Assembly: GCA_015680685.1 (NCBI GenBank)
Contig: MNCI01023687.1
Coordinates: forward strand, 177,503 to 232,285
Direction of reading: 5' to 3'
Length of the DNA: 54,783 bases
From: Gnetum montanum
Taxonomy: Eukaryota > Streptophyta > Gnetopsida > Gnetales > Gnetaceae
Below, one piece after another: positions 32,358 to 45,142 of this stretch (positions are counted from its first letter, which is position 1; every line of letters begins with the position of its first letter). A model generated the notes under the pieces. It made no database searches. It was given only the letters and a program-made list of their open reading frames with translations, and was not told the DNA's origin. The translations under genes and the position numbers were made by a program.

Positions 32358-34409
32358 AGCCCTGATAAGAGATTACTGGGCAATGTGCAACAAACAAAAC
32401 CCTTCCATGAACTAAGAATGGCCAATGCAAATTACACCTTTGATAGCGGATGACCTTGCTCATTATTTCGGATCTCTCCCTTTCCATTCAGTCATGGGGG
32501 AGATGGCCACCTGTGCTAATCACTTGAGGCCCTCAATTCTTTTAAGTTTTTGTTTTACACATTTTGGTTTTGCATGTTTTTGTTTTACAAATTTCTTTAA
32601 CTTTTCTTGTTTTTGTTTTACAATATCGTTTATACTTTTTCTTTTATTTGTATGTGTCTTATCCATTTTGTTAAGCTCGTCACCCAATAAGTGCTCTTAA
32701 TGATGGTATGAATTGTTTTCTTTTGGTTGCTAATGTTTGTTTTTTACCTTTAAGTTATGATGTTGATACTAAGGTATGGTTCTTTTAATATAATAGGCAA
32801 TGAGTCCACATCACCCATGCATCCATAAATCTCTATGGTCTCTCTTGGCTTAGAACTGTATAGTCCCTTTCTTCAAAATAACAAGAACTATCAATGAATC
32901 AGTGATTGGGCATTTCTCAAACTAAAGAAGGACTCAAGGATTAAAAAGGGTGTGGCTTCAAGGGAACTTGATGCATTTGTGTTGGCCATTCTCTTGGGTG
33001 CTTGGATTTTTTCTTCTTGAGTTTTTCTTACCATTCCGATGTTACTTCAATATCGGGAAGCTGAGTGAATAAACATAAAAATAATAAATCTTTGCATGGT
33101 GTGGTTCTCACAAAAAACACAAAAAAAGTGTGGGAATTCAAAGCACATCCCTTAGATGAAATAATCATCCAGGCTACAAGCACTGGTTATGGAACTAAAA
33201 ACATGTTCCCTCTAACTAAGGCCCTTCTCGCTTCTTACCTTCTCCTCTTTCGTTTTGTCGGAATGGTAATGGCTCTATGGTGAAGGCATTCTTATTACTT
33301 CAAGTGGATGGATTGGCCGAATGCATTAATGTGAAGTCACTGGATGTGGTTTGTTTGAGGCCGAACGTGGAATGGGATCTACTAAGTCACATTAATCATT
33401 AAATACACAAGGGGCTGTACACCACCTTGTTCTTGAGAATCCATTCCATTCTCTTCTTTCCATCATTCTTTCTCCATTGTTCACCTCATTGCCAGTTGTA
33501 TCATTAGTGTATATTTTGGTTGACACATTGTTTCCTTTTTGGTTAATTCTTGTGGTTAAGACTTTAACTTTTGTTCCAAATGACATTCCTAGAGCCTATG
33601 GAATCTTTGAATGTGGGTTTGTCTGGGCATTAAGGGAATAAGCCTACTTTGGGGAGGACCCACTGGCATTCCTATTTGGTGCACCAGTTAAATTCTTTTC
33701 CTTAACATTTTTGTAATCAACTCTATTTTGTTCACTTCCATCTTGACATCCATTTCATCGATGTTACAGTTGTCTCTTTTTCTCCATCTTTCTTATTCCT
33801 TTTCTTTTTCCGTTCTATCACTATCGAAGGTTCGCTCTTAGTCATGGGGGTCTTGACCCAATTTTTTTGATTTTCTCCTAACCCCTACACCTTTGGTAGT
33901 CACCAATATTATATCTCTAGAATCTGCAATCAGCCATACCACAACTCAGCCAATGGACCTTTCACCGAAGCAAGGTATCAACTGCATTGTGATTCATTTA
34001 CCCTTGCTAATATAAGACTGTGTTGTGTGTGCAGATGATAATCATACAAAAATAGATTGGACCTAAAGGGAACACTTGGAATGGATCGGTGCTGAAGAAG
34101 TTATGCAAGGAACAAGATCGATGGCGTGCTTACGGATGGACAACGAAAGGCGTAATCTTGGTGTTGGCAGCAGCAGGCTTCTTCTCTCTTCTCTCTTCTT
34201 TCTCTCTTAGCTGCTAAATAAGGCCTGATGTTAAATGTATAAAGTGTTCACTTTTGTTATCATGAACACCAGTTTTGTCATGTTCTGTAATGATGATCCG
34301 TTCACATGTCATCCCATTCACCATTAGTTCTATTCAATTCAATAATCCCATACCTTCCCAATATTTTGTAAGGAACTCAAGGACAAGTTTTTATTCAATC
34401 ATGAGGGTA
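32358..34409 (+). other. Post-integrase spacer and polypurine tract of E1
   Basis: 2 kb non-coding sequence, T-rich at first (32540-32680), with blocks also found in E0, E2 and E3 such as 'ggggaggacccactgg' (33650). It ends in tcatgagggta (34399-34409), a mutated polypurine tract, directly before the 3' LTR. No second ORF or internal array is present here, unlike E2. Confidence 0.7.
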
Positions 34410-35214
34410 TGATAGGATGCGATATTGCATACGTAATATCGCCTCTTTCCCTACAACATCGCATATGCAATATCGCAGTCCATCACCAGTTCTATAAATA
34501 AGAAGCGGCTCTCCCTTGTTTCTCTATCTAGATCTAGACCTTAGCCAAACTCTTGTCATTTTTCCATTTCAGAGTTAGAATAATTTCCATGTGCCCGCAA
34601 TAGGAGTCCCAAAGTGAACTGATCTTTATTCGAGCAAATATTGTACCTGAGCACACGTTTGTGTACGGAAATAAAGACGAGCTTTTGGATAAACCTTGTA
34701 GTGCATGGACTAAGCTAAATAGGACTTAATTAATGTTAAATTTTTAAATGCTTTATTAGTTAATTAAATCTCTCTCAACCCTTAACTCCTAGTTAAGTGC
34801 ATTCAGTACGACCTCTACGAGCACGTGCGTTACGCTTGGTAATTCCAGTAACAAATAGCGTTTGGTAATCCTAGCAGCGTTGCATTGGTTCAGGGTGTGA
34901 AATGGCAAGTGGTAATAGATACTGATGCTAGGGTAATTAAGGCTTAGTTAGTTAAAGTTAGTTACTTAGTCTCTTCACCATTTCCCTCATTAGCATAGGC
35001 GATAAAAGAGAAAAGATATAAAAATCACATATCTCAAGCTCACTTAACCATACAACCGTGGCAAATACAAGTGAGTTTGGGAGGACAACAACTGATTAAC
35101 CTTAGGTGTTCCATAAGGCGTGTAGGCACTTAGTCTATGGAGTTCGACCGGATCGCACGTGTAACGCTTGTATTCGTATGGTTGAGTGTAGGGGTACCTC
35201 ACTACTCATCATCA
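34410..35214 (+). repeat. 3' LTR of E1 (805 bp)
   Basis: TGATAGGATG...CTCATCATCA. Matches the 5' LTR in TATA region (tctataaataag, 34491-34502), R and U5. The end CATCATCA is three bases longer than in the 5' LTR, a tca slip, after which the target duplication cctac follows. The U3 dyads here have decayed (gatattgcat, caatatcgc). Confidence 0.9.
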
Positions 35215-35219
35215 CCTAC

Positions 35220-36049
35220 CAAATGTGAAGTAGAAATGATAGGGAATGATAAAAACATATGGTTTAAATGCTAAAAATTAGTTAAGTGTAAACTTCTAAA
35301 AAAATGACGAATTATAGAAATGCTAAAAAATTGTCCAAGTATGGAATGCACTATAAGCAATAAAATAAATTGTAACTAAAAAATGTGAATAAAACAGCAC
35401 AAAATGGTAGAATACAAGATGCTATAATATGGAAGGGCTTAGATTTCCTTCCCAAAGAATAGAATGTTTTATTTCTTAACAACACGAGTATTCAGCTCTT
35501 AGGGAGGACCAAACTATAAGTGTTAAAGCAAAAACACAAATGGGATAAAATTAGCAATAAAAACCTAATTTGTAAGCAACATATAGGTTTGAAGAATGAA
35601 ATTGAACCTCTAGAGGATGAGGTTAAAGATGAAGATGTCATGTGAGCAATCTAGAATAAATTCCAAGCCAAAATAGGGTTATTTTGACTAAGTTTCCCAT
35701 CACTAATGTTGGAGCTAAAAAAACTCTAATGCTAAAAATTGATGTTAAAGCAAAAAAATTTTAAGTTTGGTGGATTGATGTAGATGTTGTGTTAGCACTG
35801 TTACTAGAGACTAGAGGAGTTGTGGTGGCTGTGGAGCATGCAAGTAACATTGGAAGATCTACTACATGCACTCTTAGCCTCATAGAATCTCAAACAGTGC
35901 TTAAGATCTCAAGAAATCAACTCTAAAATATGGGTTTTAACGCCATATTTATAGGATTAGGGTTACCAATTTCAAGCTTGAAGCTAAGTGAAGTTCACTA
36001 GAAGTTAGTCTAGACTTCATTCTTGGCAAGTTTAACTATGCAGATTGGG
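35220..36049. other. AT-rich sequence without recognised gene
   Basis: Continuation of the pre-E1 sequence after the target duplication. A-rich, many short direct repeats (taaaaatt, gctaaaaatt), no coding frame. Confidence 0.4.
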
Positions 36050-37220
36050 CAATGTGGATCCCATCAAGGATGATGTTAGCATTGATACTGGTGTCAATGT
36101 CAATGTCATTGGGATTTAGACAAAATTTCCTAGTTTTGTCCAATATTAAGTTTTGAGCATCTAGGATCCTATTTGATGTCCAAACTAAGGCTCAATGATG
36201 CCAAGGAGCTTGTGAGGCTAAGGGATAATGTTGAATGTAATTAGAAGTGTTGAGGAAGCATGTGTAAGTCCTAAGAATGGTGATATTGAGCATCAGCCTC
36301 ATCAATACTTATTCAATTTTTTATAGTTTTGGGCTTTCAAGATTATCTTTAATACCCAAACTAATATCAAATGTTGCTAAGACAATTTCAAAGAACCCAT
36401 GAAGCTAAGCGATGTGGTTGATTGATAATTAGGAAGGTCAAGGATCATATGTTGCTAGTTTCTAGGGTGCTAATGTTGGTGTTAACATTAGTGTAATCCA
36501 AGAAGATATAAAAATTTTCATCATTTTTCTAAATTGACTTATGCTTTCACGATGTTTGATTTGAAGTCAAAATGAGTTATGATGATGTTTTCAAGACTCA
36601 AAGGAGCCTGTAGAGTAAGGGAATTCTATTGGAAATAGTGTTTTCAAGGATTTTTTTTGTAGGTAATGTTGATGTTGATGTCGACATTGGCTTCAACGTC
36701 ACTTACCATCACTTTGCCCAAAACACCTCAATTTGGGCCTCCAAATGCTACTTAAAGTGCCCAAATGCATGCCTATCCTATTAGGGATGGTTAGGGGCCA
36801 TCACCAAGGGCATGTAAAAGCCTCAAATGATGTTGAAGATGGTGTTTTCAAGGTTTTTTTTGTAGGTGATGCTAGCATCAGCATTAGTGTTACCCAGAGT
36901 TAGAAAAATTTTAGTCTTAGGGTCAAGTTGTTCAAATGCCAAAATTTGAAGCTTGTGATGCTATAGGTGCCTTACATAAGATTTTATGAGTCTTGTGGGA
37001 CCTAACTTGAAGTCAAAATGTAGCTTTAGTATTGGTAACGTAGTTATGACGGTTCAAGGAAAGCATTGATGTGGAATTTGTGTTAGCTTCATCACTTAGA
37101 AAACTTTTGATTTTTGATTTTTTTGGGGATCACCAAGAATGAAGCTCATAAGCTAGGTTATATATCCCAATGGTCCCTAGAGGTCTCCAAGAGATGAAAA
37201 AGTATCACATGATGTTTTTT
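36050..37220. repeat. Degenerate tandem array, period about 200 bp, about six units
   Basis: Units beginning near 36050, 36270, 36460, 36655, 36855 and 37035 each have a short GATGTTAGCATTGATGTC-like dyad block followed by 'ttttgggc/tcaaatgct', 'caaat.atgaagctaa' and 'gtgttttcaagg.tttttttgtagg' like elements. The best pair is around 36640 and 36840 (tcaagg.tttttttgtaggt.atg). Strongly diverged; boundaries are approximate. Confidence 0.5.
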
Positions 37221-37299
37221 ATGGAGATTTTGGTGCTCAAACTTTGGTAAAATAAAGCCAAAATCATACTTAGTCATCAACAATAGTGAACAAAAAAAG

Positions 37300-39700
37300 T
37301 GGATGTCACAATATGCACATGCCTTACCTTGAGTTTATATTTTATGAAGATGATTAATTCCAATGGAGAGATGTGCAAGGTAACATTATGATAGGGTAGC
37401 TCCATTCATGCCCCATGCTACACCCATGAAATCTAGTCTTAGTAATCTTTATGAAGGCTACCTCATTGATAAAAACATGGCCAATGCTTATCAACCCATA
37501 GAATTTCCATGAAGAGTAGACTAGATGGCTAAAAATCAATATACAATTCTAATTCCTTCTTAGTCTAATAGGAAGAATAAAACCTACCAGTTAGAAAGAT
37601 ATTAACATCAACAACCTACCATATTCAATGTTGATGATCTAGAAATTCCAAGGCTATGTTCAACCTTGGTAAATAATCCTCAAGGATATGGAATGGGTTC
37701 TAGAATGAGGAGGATTTCTAGGCCTAGGTCCTCTAGTAGGAAAGGATAAGGTCATTGAAGGAACCAAGGAAGGAGAGTAAGCTAACATGACTCTTCTAAT
37801 TCATCATCTTCCTCTTCATCCTTATTATCAAGCTTTAATGAAAATAAAAATACATGAGAAGAAAGAGTCTAAGATCTACAAAATGACATGAGAAATCATG
37901 ATAGGAATCTTGGTCAAGATTAAGATGAAGATAGAGGAAAAAATAAATATGGAATTATAGATAGAGATCAAAATCTAAACAAAGGTCAAGGAAGAAGACA
38001 TTAGAAAGATCATAGATAAGACTATGATGGTAGAGCAAATAGGAATCATGATTATGACTATGTTACACTTGATGATGATTGTGATGAACCTTGTTCACTA
38101 CATAAAGGATTATTTAAATTAGGGAAGTAAAGATAATTTTTCATAGATATAAAATAAAAATTTACATCAAATAACTTGATGTGAATAACATTACCAAATT
38201 TAAAGAAAGGCTACAACTCTAATCTACAACATCATCTGCAATTCTTTAATGATGCTTGTATCTTGTAGAACATAGAGAACAAGTGAAAGAAGCTAAGAAT
38301 CTTCCTAAGAATATTGCTTAAGAAAGTAGAAAGTTGGTACAAATAATTAGGGTTGAATTCAATCCACAAAGGGTCTACAATGCTTAAGTTTCAATGAGAA
38401 GTATCAAACATATTCTAGAGTATCCAAGTTGAAAAAACAATGTTAGGAAAGGAAGAAAAAGAAGCATGAATCCCTTAATGTGGTGTTAGAAAGGTATTAT
38501 TCTCTATTTCATTAATGCTCAAGCCATGAGGTTTTTTAGAAAGAGCAACTTTGCTACATCATAGACAAGCTTTCCAACAAAATGAGGGAGAAACTTGGGA
38601 TTTATGCCAAAATAAGATTATCAAAACTCAAATCCAATTGAATCTAGAGGCTAATTGAATAAGTGGCTAAAGAAGAAGAAGAAATTCAAAAGAGGGAATA
38701 CACATAAGACTACAACTAGGACCCAGCTCTTGATAAAAAGGTGGACTATATTTACAAACTAAATGAAGAGGCACCACTAGAGGAGGTAGTACAATGAAAG
38801 ACCTTATCGATTCAAAAGTTCATTATTGAAAATTCAGCCAATGTCAAAAGATGTGGGACTTCATGAATGAATGATTTTATTCTACATTGAATATCATAGA
38901 GGAGAAAGTAAAGTAGGCAAGAACCAAAGATCATGAGAAGAAAAGGAAGAAGGAAGTAGGCAAGGACATGTACAAGCATAAGGAGAAAGCAACTACAATG
39001 GAAGATGTTATAAACTCTGATTTAGAAGAAGTTGATAGATGCGACATATGCTAGCATAAAAATCCAAAGGATTGTTGCCTAGTCATATTACATATTTAAG
39101 AGTTTGGGACATATGCTTTCAATCCTAAGTTCATTAATAAGTAGGCTTCCAAGAGATTATCTTATCCATAAGGTAATAATAGACAATCCTATCAACAACC
39201 ACATTATTATCCAAGTAGGTCTACTCATTAATCTTAGGAGTAATACCAACAAAAATGGCAAAACCCATAGTTATGGAGGATGCAACCATCTAGGGAGCAA
39301 TATCCCTACATGCAACCTAATTCTTATGGTTTTTATGTCTAAAAACTCATTTATCTAAGCCATTTTGTAGCCCATGCTCCCTCATAATGATTTTATCCTT
39401 TGAAGTACCAAAGGCCCACAACTACTACATGTGTTGAGTCATCCTTCTATGCCTCTCCCCTTCATCATTTCTCTTACTAGCATGCTCCAACCCCTTTACC
39501 ATTTGTTCCACAACCCATACAAGGTGAGTTACCACCATAACCTCAATAGAAGAATGCTACCTATGTTAGTCATACCTAGTAGGATGGTAGTACTAGTGGC
39601 TTGGACTAAAATCCAAGAAAATGTCCTGTCTTTAGGGTGAATCCCATACATAATAAAGAATCCAATGGATCTATCACTCCACTTGAACATGTGTAATAAC
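37300..39700 (+). pseudogene. gag relic of an older element (E4)
   Basis: Frame fragments match E1/E3 gag in order: YLEFIFYEDD and QWRDVQGNI (37325-37390; compare YIPDFTFILHQDEQLRWRDLQGNI), a Ser/Lys/Asp-rich linker (37690-38100), a gag core with many stops (38200-38760), a knuckle remnant RCDIC-HKNPKDCC (39037-39075) and a Pro-rich tail (39280-39640). Far more mutated than E1, so older. Confidence 0.65.
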
Positions 39701-40559
39701 CTATGGTCTCAATTTAAAATATTAAATACTTAATAGATAATATAGTTCTTAGTGTAATGGATAACTTTGTAGATAGAGAAATAAGAGAAGCCCTTGAAAT
39801 TAAAATAAATTAGTAGTGTAGCAACCATTTTGACAAAAAGTAAGCAATCTAGAAATTTTCTTTAAAATCTTACTTAATTTAATAGTTTCTCTCTCTATTT
39901 TTTTTATTTTTTCATTTTTTAAAAAGGGGTTTATAGTATGTTCTATGCTTATTTACAAACTCATTATCTTATATGTTAGGAGTTGTGAGATTAGTTATGA
40001 CTGCTATATCATGATACTTTTAGCTTATTTTTTCCTCTTAAATATTTTATATATTTTTAACTATTTCTTTTGAATTACTTTTATATTTTTAAGTAGTAGT
40101 TTTACTTTCCCTAAAAAGCACTATCCTCCTATACCCACTAAACTAATAATAACATCTATATTCCATAATTTCTCTACCCTTCTATTTGTTTGACTTCTAT
40201 GCTATAATTGGCCATTTTATTTTAGCCATTTTTTATTTAATTTTTGTTATCTTTATTTTCTTCTTTCCTATTTCTTTTTTTTTTCACAACTATTTTTTTT
40301 TATTGTAATTTTTATATCTTGATTTTTTTTTGTTTTTTTCTTTTTCCTATAACTAGCTATTTTTTCTAAAATTAATCATTAACTACTACATATCAAATAG
40401 TTGTTAAATGTAATGTTATTTACTCACTCTCTAATCCTTGAGAAATCAATTGTAACTGATGATAAATCTAGTAGGATTTGAAATGTCTTGCAAAGAAAAA
40501 TTATGCAAGCTATGTATGATACACTTCAAAATCTTTTCTTACTACCTCCATATTTCATG
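39701..40559. other. AT-rich region, T-rich tracts
   Basis: No coding signal. 39880-40340 is dominated by T-rich stretches. Corresponds in position to the gag-protease junction of E4 but is longer than in E1, so it may include an unrecognised insertion. Confidence 0.4.
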
Positions 40560-40599
40560 AATTAGATAGTAACTACCATCACCTAGGATTCAAATGTAA

Positions 40600-40960
40600 G
40601 AATGATCATGCTTACTTATCTATCAATGATTGAATAAAAGTGGGCTTTCTTCCCAAGAAAATAATGAATTTGGATAGTCCTTTGATTTATTTTTGGGTGG
40701 CATGAAATGCTATATGTAAGGCTCTATTAGCTTTTGATTTAGATGTACCATTAACTTCCCAAAAAATGTATAAAGCTTAGAACCTTCTTTTGATGTCGAA
40801 AATTAACATCAAATTAGAGCTTGAAAATTAGTCTATCAACATTCCTTTGAGACAAGTAGATGATGTGATGATCATCATTAGTGATTGGTCCTATCCTACA
40901 AATCTCCTAGTCATACATGTGGGTAAGAGCCTATTTTCCACTTTGCACTTGAGCTTGTTT
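40600..40960 (+). pseudogene. Protease relic of E4
   Basis: VGFLPKKIMNLDSPLIYFWVA then LLAFDLDVPLTSQKMYKA aligns with E1 VGHLPKKFFDPGSPLIYLQVA and LLDSGSGVNLISQEMYEA; the catalytic DSG is lost. Then IPLRQVDDVMIIISDWSYPTNLLVIHVG matches the E3/E1 flap region. No RT or integrase of this element is found before E3. Confidence 0.65.
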
Positions 40961-42174
40961 TCTTCTAAGTATGTGTGTATAAGAAGCTTGTTGACACAAA
41001 TGTATTGCCAAGGTTTTGACTCACATAGCTCTCAACATCATAAACTAATGCAATCATGGATGATACAAGCTCTCGTGATATCTATGATGTAGCACAACTA
41101 CAAGGTCACATGTAGTAAGAAAGAGCTAAGTATTGCACTCTCTGAGAATGAGCTAAGAAGAATGGCTAGCTATGAAATAACTAACTAATGGTTTGGGACC
41201 ATTTTTCTCAACCAAAACCATCCCATCAAGTTGACTCTATTTCAACAGGATACATTGGCAAAATACTTGATTGCTAGGGATGAAGTATAGACAATGACAA
41301 GCATTATTAGGAATCACCTCATTGGAAATCCCAACATCAATTTTAGCAACAAAAAATTATCAATTTCAAGACCAGTAGAGCAAGAAAAGTGGGGACATCA
41401 CTGTACATGATGGTGATGAGAAGGAACTTTTCCATGTTTCTCTTATTACAGACCCTTTTCATACATAACATAGTCTCACTCTATAACATGTGAACTTCAT
41501 CGGTTTCACCAACCTATTCTCCATTCCAGCACCTCAAACTTGTGATGTTTATAAGATCAATAATGAGCAACGTAACAGCCAAATGCTTAGTAAGGAGAGA
41601 ACTAAGATGCACATCAAAACATATCAACCTCAATATTTAAGATACATGAAGTGTTTCATCAAATAGAGTGACTAGTCATAACCACAAGTAAGAGTTATAA
41701 CAAAGGATTAACAAGTGGATTAATAAACATTAACAAATAAGTGAAAAATGATGTGTCACTACAATGGTGTAAGTGCATCACATTCATGGTGTGTCATAGT
41801 GAAATAAATAAAGTATAAACACAAAACATAATGAGGAGTTTGTACAAGAAGTAATATTTTTAATACTCTTCATCAAATGAGACATTATGTTTAGTTATGA
41901 GGTTCATTAATTCAATGAATTTACAAAAGTACTAAGATTTTTAACACTTAATACTTAGTAAAACCATCATCAAGTAGATCTTTGGTGTTGATGTAGGTAG
42001 GTGAGATGAACCCTTCAACAAAGATGGTATAATCATAACAATTTCTGCCATTACCATGAAGCTGCAAGTCATTAAATAGATGATTATAATACACTCAAAG
42101 ATGATATTTAGGATCTTTCAAGATCTTTTGAATTCTCATTCAATTCAAGTCAAACCCCAAGTATCCTCACAAGC
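40961..42174. other. No gene recognised
   Basis: Degenerate sequence after the E4 protease relic. 41160-41400 has a frame with few stops but no motif I can name. It ends with taatc (42175-42179), the target site of E3. Confidence 0.4.
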
Positions 42175-42179
42175 TAATC

Positions 42180-42666
42180 TGATGAGTGGCAAGGTACCCC
42201 TACACTCAACCATATGAATATGAGCATTACACGTGTGATCTGGTCAAACTCTATAGACTAAGTGCCTACATGCCTTATGGAACACTTAAGGTTAATCATT
42301 CATTATCTTCCCAGACTTACTTGTAGTTGTCACGNNNNNNNNNNNNNNNNNNNNNNNNNNNNNNNNNNNNNNNNNNNNNNNNNNNNNNNNNNNNNNNNNN
42401 NNNNNNNNNNNNNNNNNNNNNNNNNNNNNNNNNNNNNNNNNNNNNNNNNNNNNNNNNNNNNNNNNNATCCGTTCACTTTGGAGCTCCTACTACGGGCACA
42501 TGGAAATTATTCTATCTCTCGAGAGGTAAAACTGCCAGAGTTTCACTATGGTCTAGGCCTAAACTTCGAAACAAGGGAGAGCCACCTCTTATTTATAGAT
42601 TTGATGGCACACTGCGATAGTGCGTATGTGAAATCCTAGGGGAAGAAGCGATATCGTGGCCCATCA
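42180..42666 (-). repeat. 3' LTR of E3, with assembly gap
   Basis: TGATGAGTGG...CCCATCA read on the plus strand. The 132-N gap (42335-42466) replaces what in the partner LTR is about 443 bp (47943-48385), so the gap is sized too small. TATA (reverse of cttatttatag) lies near 42588. The U3 array is short and eroded (gcgatagtgcgtatg, gaagcgatatcgtgg). Confidence 0.85.
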
Positions 42667-44593
42667 TACCCCTATGAATAAATAAAAACTCATCCTTGAG
42701 TTCCTTACAAAATATTGGGATGGTATGAGATTATTGACTCAAAATGGAACTAATGGGATGACATGTGAATGGATCATCATTACAAGACAAGGCAAAACTG
42801 GTGTTCATGACAACAAGAGTGAACACCTTATACATTTGACATTAGGCCTTATTTGGCAGTTGAGAAAGAGAAAGAGAGAAAGAAGTTTTGCTACTACCAA
42901 CGCCAAGATTGCACCTTTTTTTGTCCATCCATAAGCGCACCATCGATCTTGCTTCTTGCATAGCTGCTTTAGCACTGCTCCATTCCACGTTTTCTCTCTA
43001 GATCCAATCCCTTGTTGCATGATTGCCATCTGCACACACAACACAGTCTTTATATTAGCAAGGGTAAATGAATTTCAATGCAGTTGATACCTTGCTTCGG
43101 TGAAAGGTCCATTGGCTAAGTTGTGGTATGGCTGATGCGGATCTAGAAATATACTAATGGTGACTACCAAAGGTGTAGGGGTTAGGAGAAAATCGAAAAA
43201 ATTGGGTTCGGATGCCCATGACTAAGAGTGAACCTCCGATAGCGATAGAATGGAGAAAGAATACAGAACAAGAAAGATGGAGAAAAAGAGATAACTATAA
43301 TGTCAATAAAATGGATGTCAAGATGGAAATGAACAAAATAGAGTGGACTGCAAAAATGTTTAAAGAAAAGAATTTAACTAGTGCACCAAATAGGAATGTC
43401 AGTGAGTCCTCTCCAAAGCAGGCTCATGCCTTTAATGCCTTGACAAACCCACATTCAAAGAGTCCATAGGCTCTAGGAATGTCATTTGAGACAAGAGTTA
43501 AAGTCTTAACCACAAGAATTTACCAAAAAGAAAACAATGCATCAACCAAAATATACACTAATGATACAATCAGCAAAGAGGTGAACAATGGAGAGAAGGA
43601 TGGAGAGAAGAGAATGGAATGTAATCCCAAGAACAAGGTGGTATACAGCCCCTTGTGTGTTTCATGGTTAATGTGACATAGCAGATCCCATTCCAAGTCC
43701 AGCCTTAAACAAACCACATCCAGTGACTTCGCATTAATGCATTCAGCCAATCTATCCCCTTGAAGTAACAAGAATGCCTTCACTCAAGAGCCACCACCAT
43801 TTCGACGAAACAAGGAGGAAAGAATGGGAAGCGAGAAGGGCCTTAGTTAGAGGGAACATTTTTATTTTAGTTCCATAACCAGTGCTTGTAGCCCAAATGA
43901 TTATTTCGTCTAAGGGGTGTGCTTTGAATTCTCATAGTTTTTTGTTTTGTTTTATGTTTTATATGTTTATGCGTGAGAATCACACCATGCAAAGACTTTG
44001 TTATTTTTATTAACTCAGCTTCCCAATAATTGGGTAACGTTGAAGCTGTAAGAAAACTCAAGAAGAACACATCCAAGCACCCAAGAGAATGGCCCACACA
44101 AATGCATCAAGTTCCCTTGAAGTCATACCCTTTTCAATCCTTGAGTCCTTCCTTAGTTTGAGAAATGCCCAGTCACTGATTTGTTAAAGTTCTTATTATA
44201 GAAAGGGATTGTACATTTCCAAGCCGAGAGAGACCATAGAAACTTGTGGATGAATGGATGAAGTGGACTCATTGCCTGTCATATCAAAAGAACCATACCT
44301 TAGTATCAACATCATAACTTAAAGGTAAAAAGCAGACATTATCAATCAATAGAAAAATAGTTCATACCATCATGAAGAACACTTATTGGATGACAAACTT
44401 AATAAAATGGATAAAACACACACACACACACACAAGAAATGAAAAAGTATAACGATGTTGTAAAACAAAAATAAGAAAAGTTAAAGAAATATGTAAAACA
44501 AAAATGTGTAAAAAAAAACATGTAAAAAAAATGTGTAAAACAAAAACTTAAAAAGAACTGAGGGCCCCAAATGATTAGCATAGGTGGCCATCT
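42667..44593 (-). other. Polypurine tract and post-integrase spacer of E3
   Basis: The tract is tacccctatga on the plus strand (42667-42677). The spacer shares blocks with E1's 32500-34400 (for example 'ggtcctccccaaagcagg' in reverse near 43410). A (CA)n microsatellite lies at 44416-44436. Open frames on either strand here are not conserved. Confidence 0.65.
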
Positions 44594-44599
44594 NTTGGT

Positions 44600-45120
44600 T
44601 ACATGTAGGAAATGATGAGCATTTCCCCATGTCATCACCCTCTGAGTTACTATATGTGATGCATGGAAATTTCTTCTTCTTGATATTTCCATAAATATTT
44701 ACCTTAGATATTTCCAAGGAAAGATCACAGATTCTTAGGCATGCGTTTATTGTACTTAGCCATGCCCTTCCCATTATGATTGGGAAGTCCCCTTTGTTAT
44801 TGTTGACTTCTATCACCAAGAAATCAGTTGGGTATGACCAATCACACACAGTGGTAACGATGTCCTCCACCAATCCCAAGGGAATGGTGATGGACTGGTC
44901 ATCCATCTCTAGTTGAATATTACTCTTCTTAAGTGGAGGCAGGTTCCAGGCTTGATCCATTTCTCATGAAATTAAGTTGACTCCAGAACCTGAGTCAAGA
45001 AGAGCCTTATGTGGTTCATTCCCAGTGACTTGGAGGTAGATTAAGGGACTTCTAGGGCAGAGAGTTTCCTGGGAAGGTGGCCTACCTTGATCCAGTAGGT
45101 AACGGTATGCGTTAACATAA
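44600..45120 (-). pseudogene. Protease region of E3, truncated at N
   Basis: On the minus strand the frame reads MDQAWNLPPLKKSNIQLEMD, VPLGLVEDIVTTVCDWSYPTDFLVIEV, FPIIMGRAWLSTINA, matching E1; the active-site block lies just upstream (about 44985-45010) with a reading close to LLDSGSGVN and a stop after it. The frame then passes through the N at 44594 directly into post-integrase sequence (MATYANHLGP), so pol downstream of protease is deleted or lost in assembly. Confidence 0.75.
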
Positions 45121-45142
45121 CTGTATGCGTTGAGCTTTGGTA

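Larger units (their letters stand above)
24831..35214 (+). mobile_element. E1: complete Ty3/gypsy LTR retrotransposon (10.4 kb), gag-pol decayed
   Basis: Bounded by target duplication cctac (24826-24830 and 35215-35219) and by paired LTRs. Order gag - protease - RT - RNase H - integrase, then a 2-kb non-coding spacer, as in Ty3/gypsy elements; the gag sequence, the FMDDF RT motif and the TGGCGCC-type primer site fit the Athila/Tat side of the plant gypsy tree. Many stops and frameshifts make it inactive as read. Relevant as the type of autonomous relative on which pol-less E2 and E3 could depend. Confidence 0.9.

Noticed and set aside
42262-42639. Open frame across the N gap
   Set aside because: Consists largely of N-derived X residues inside an LTR.
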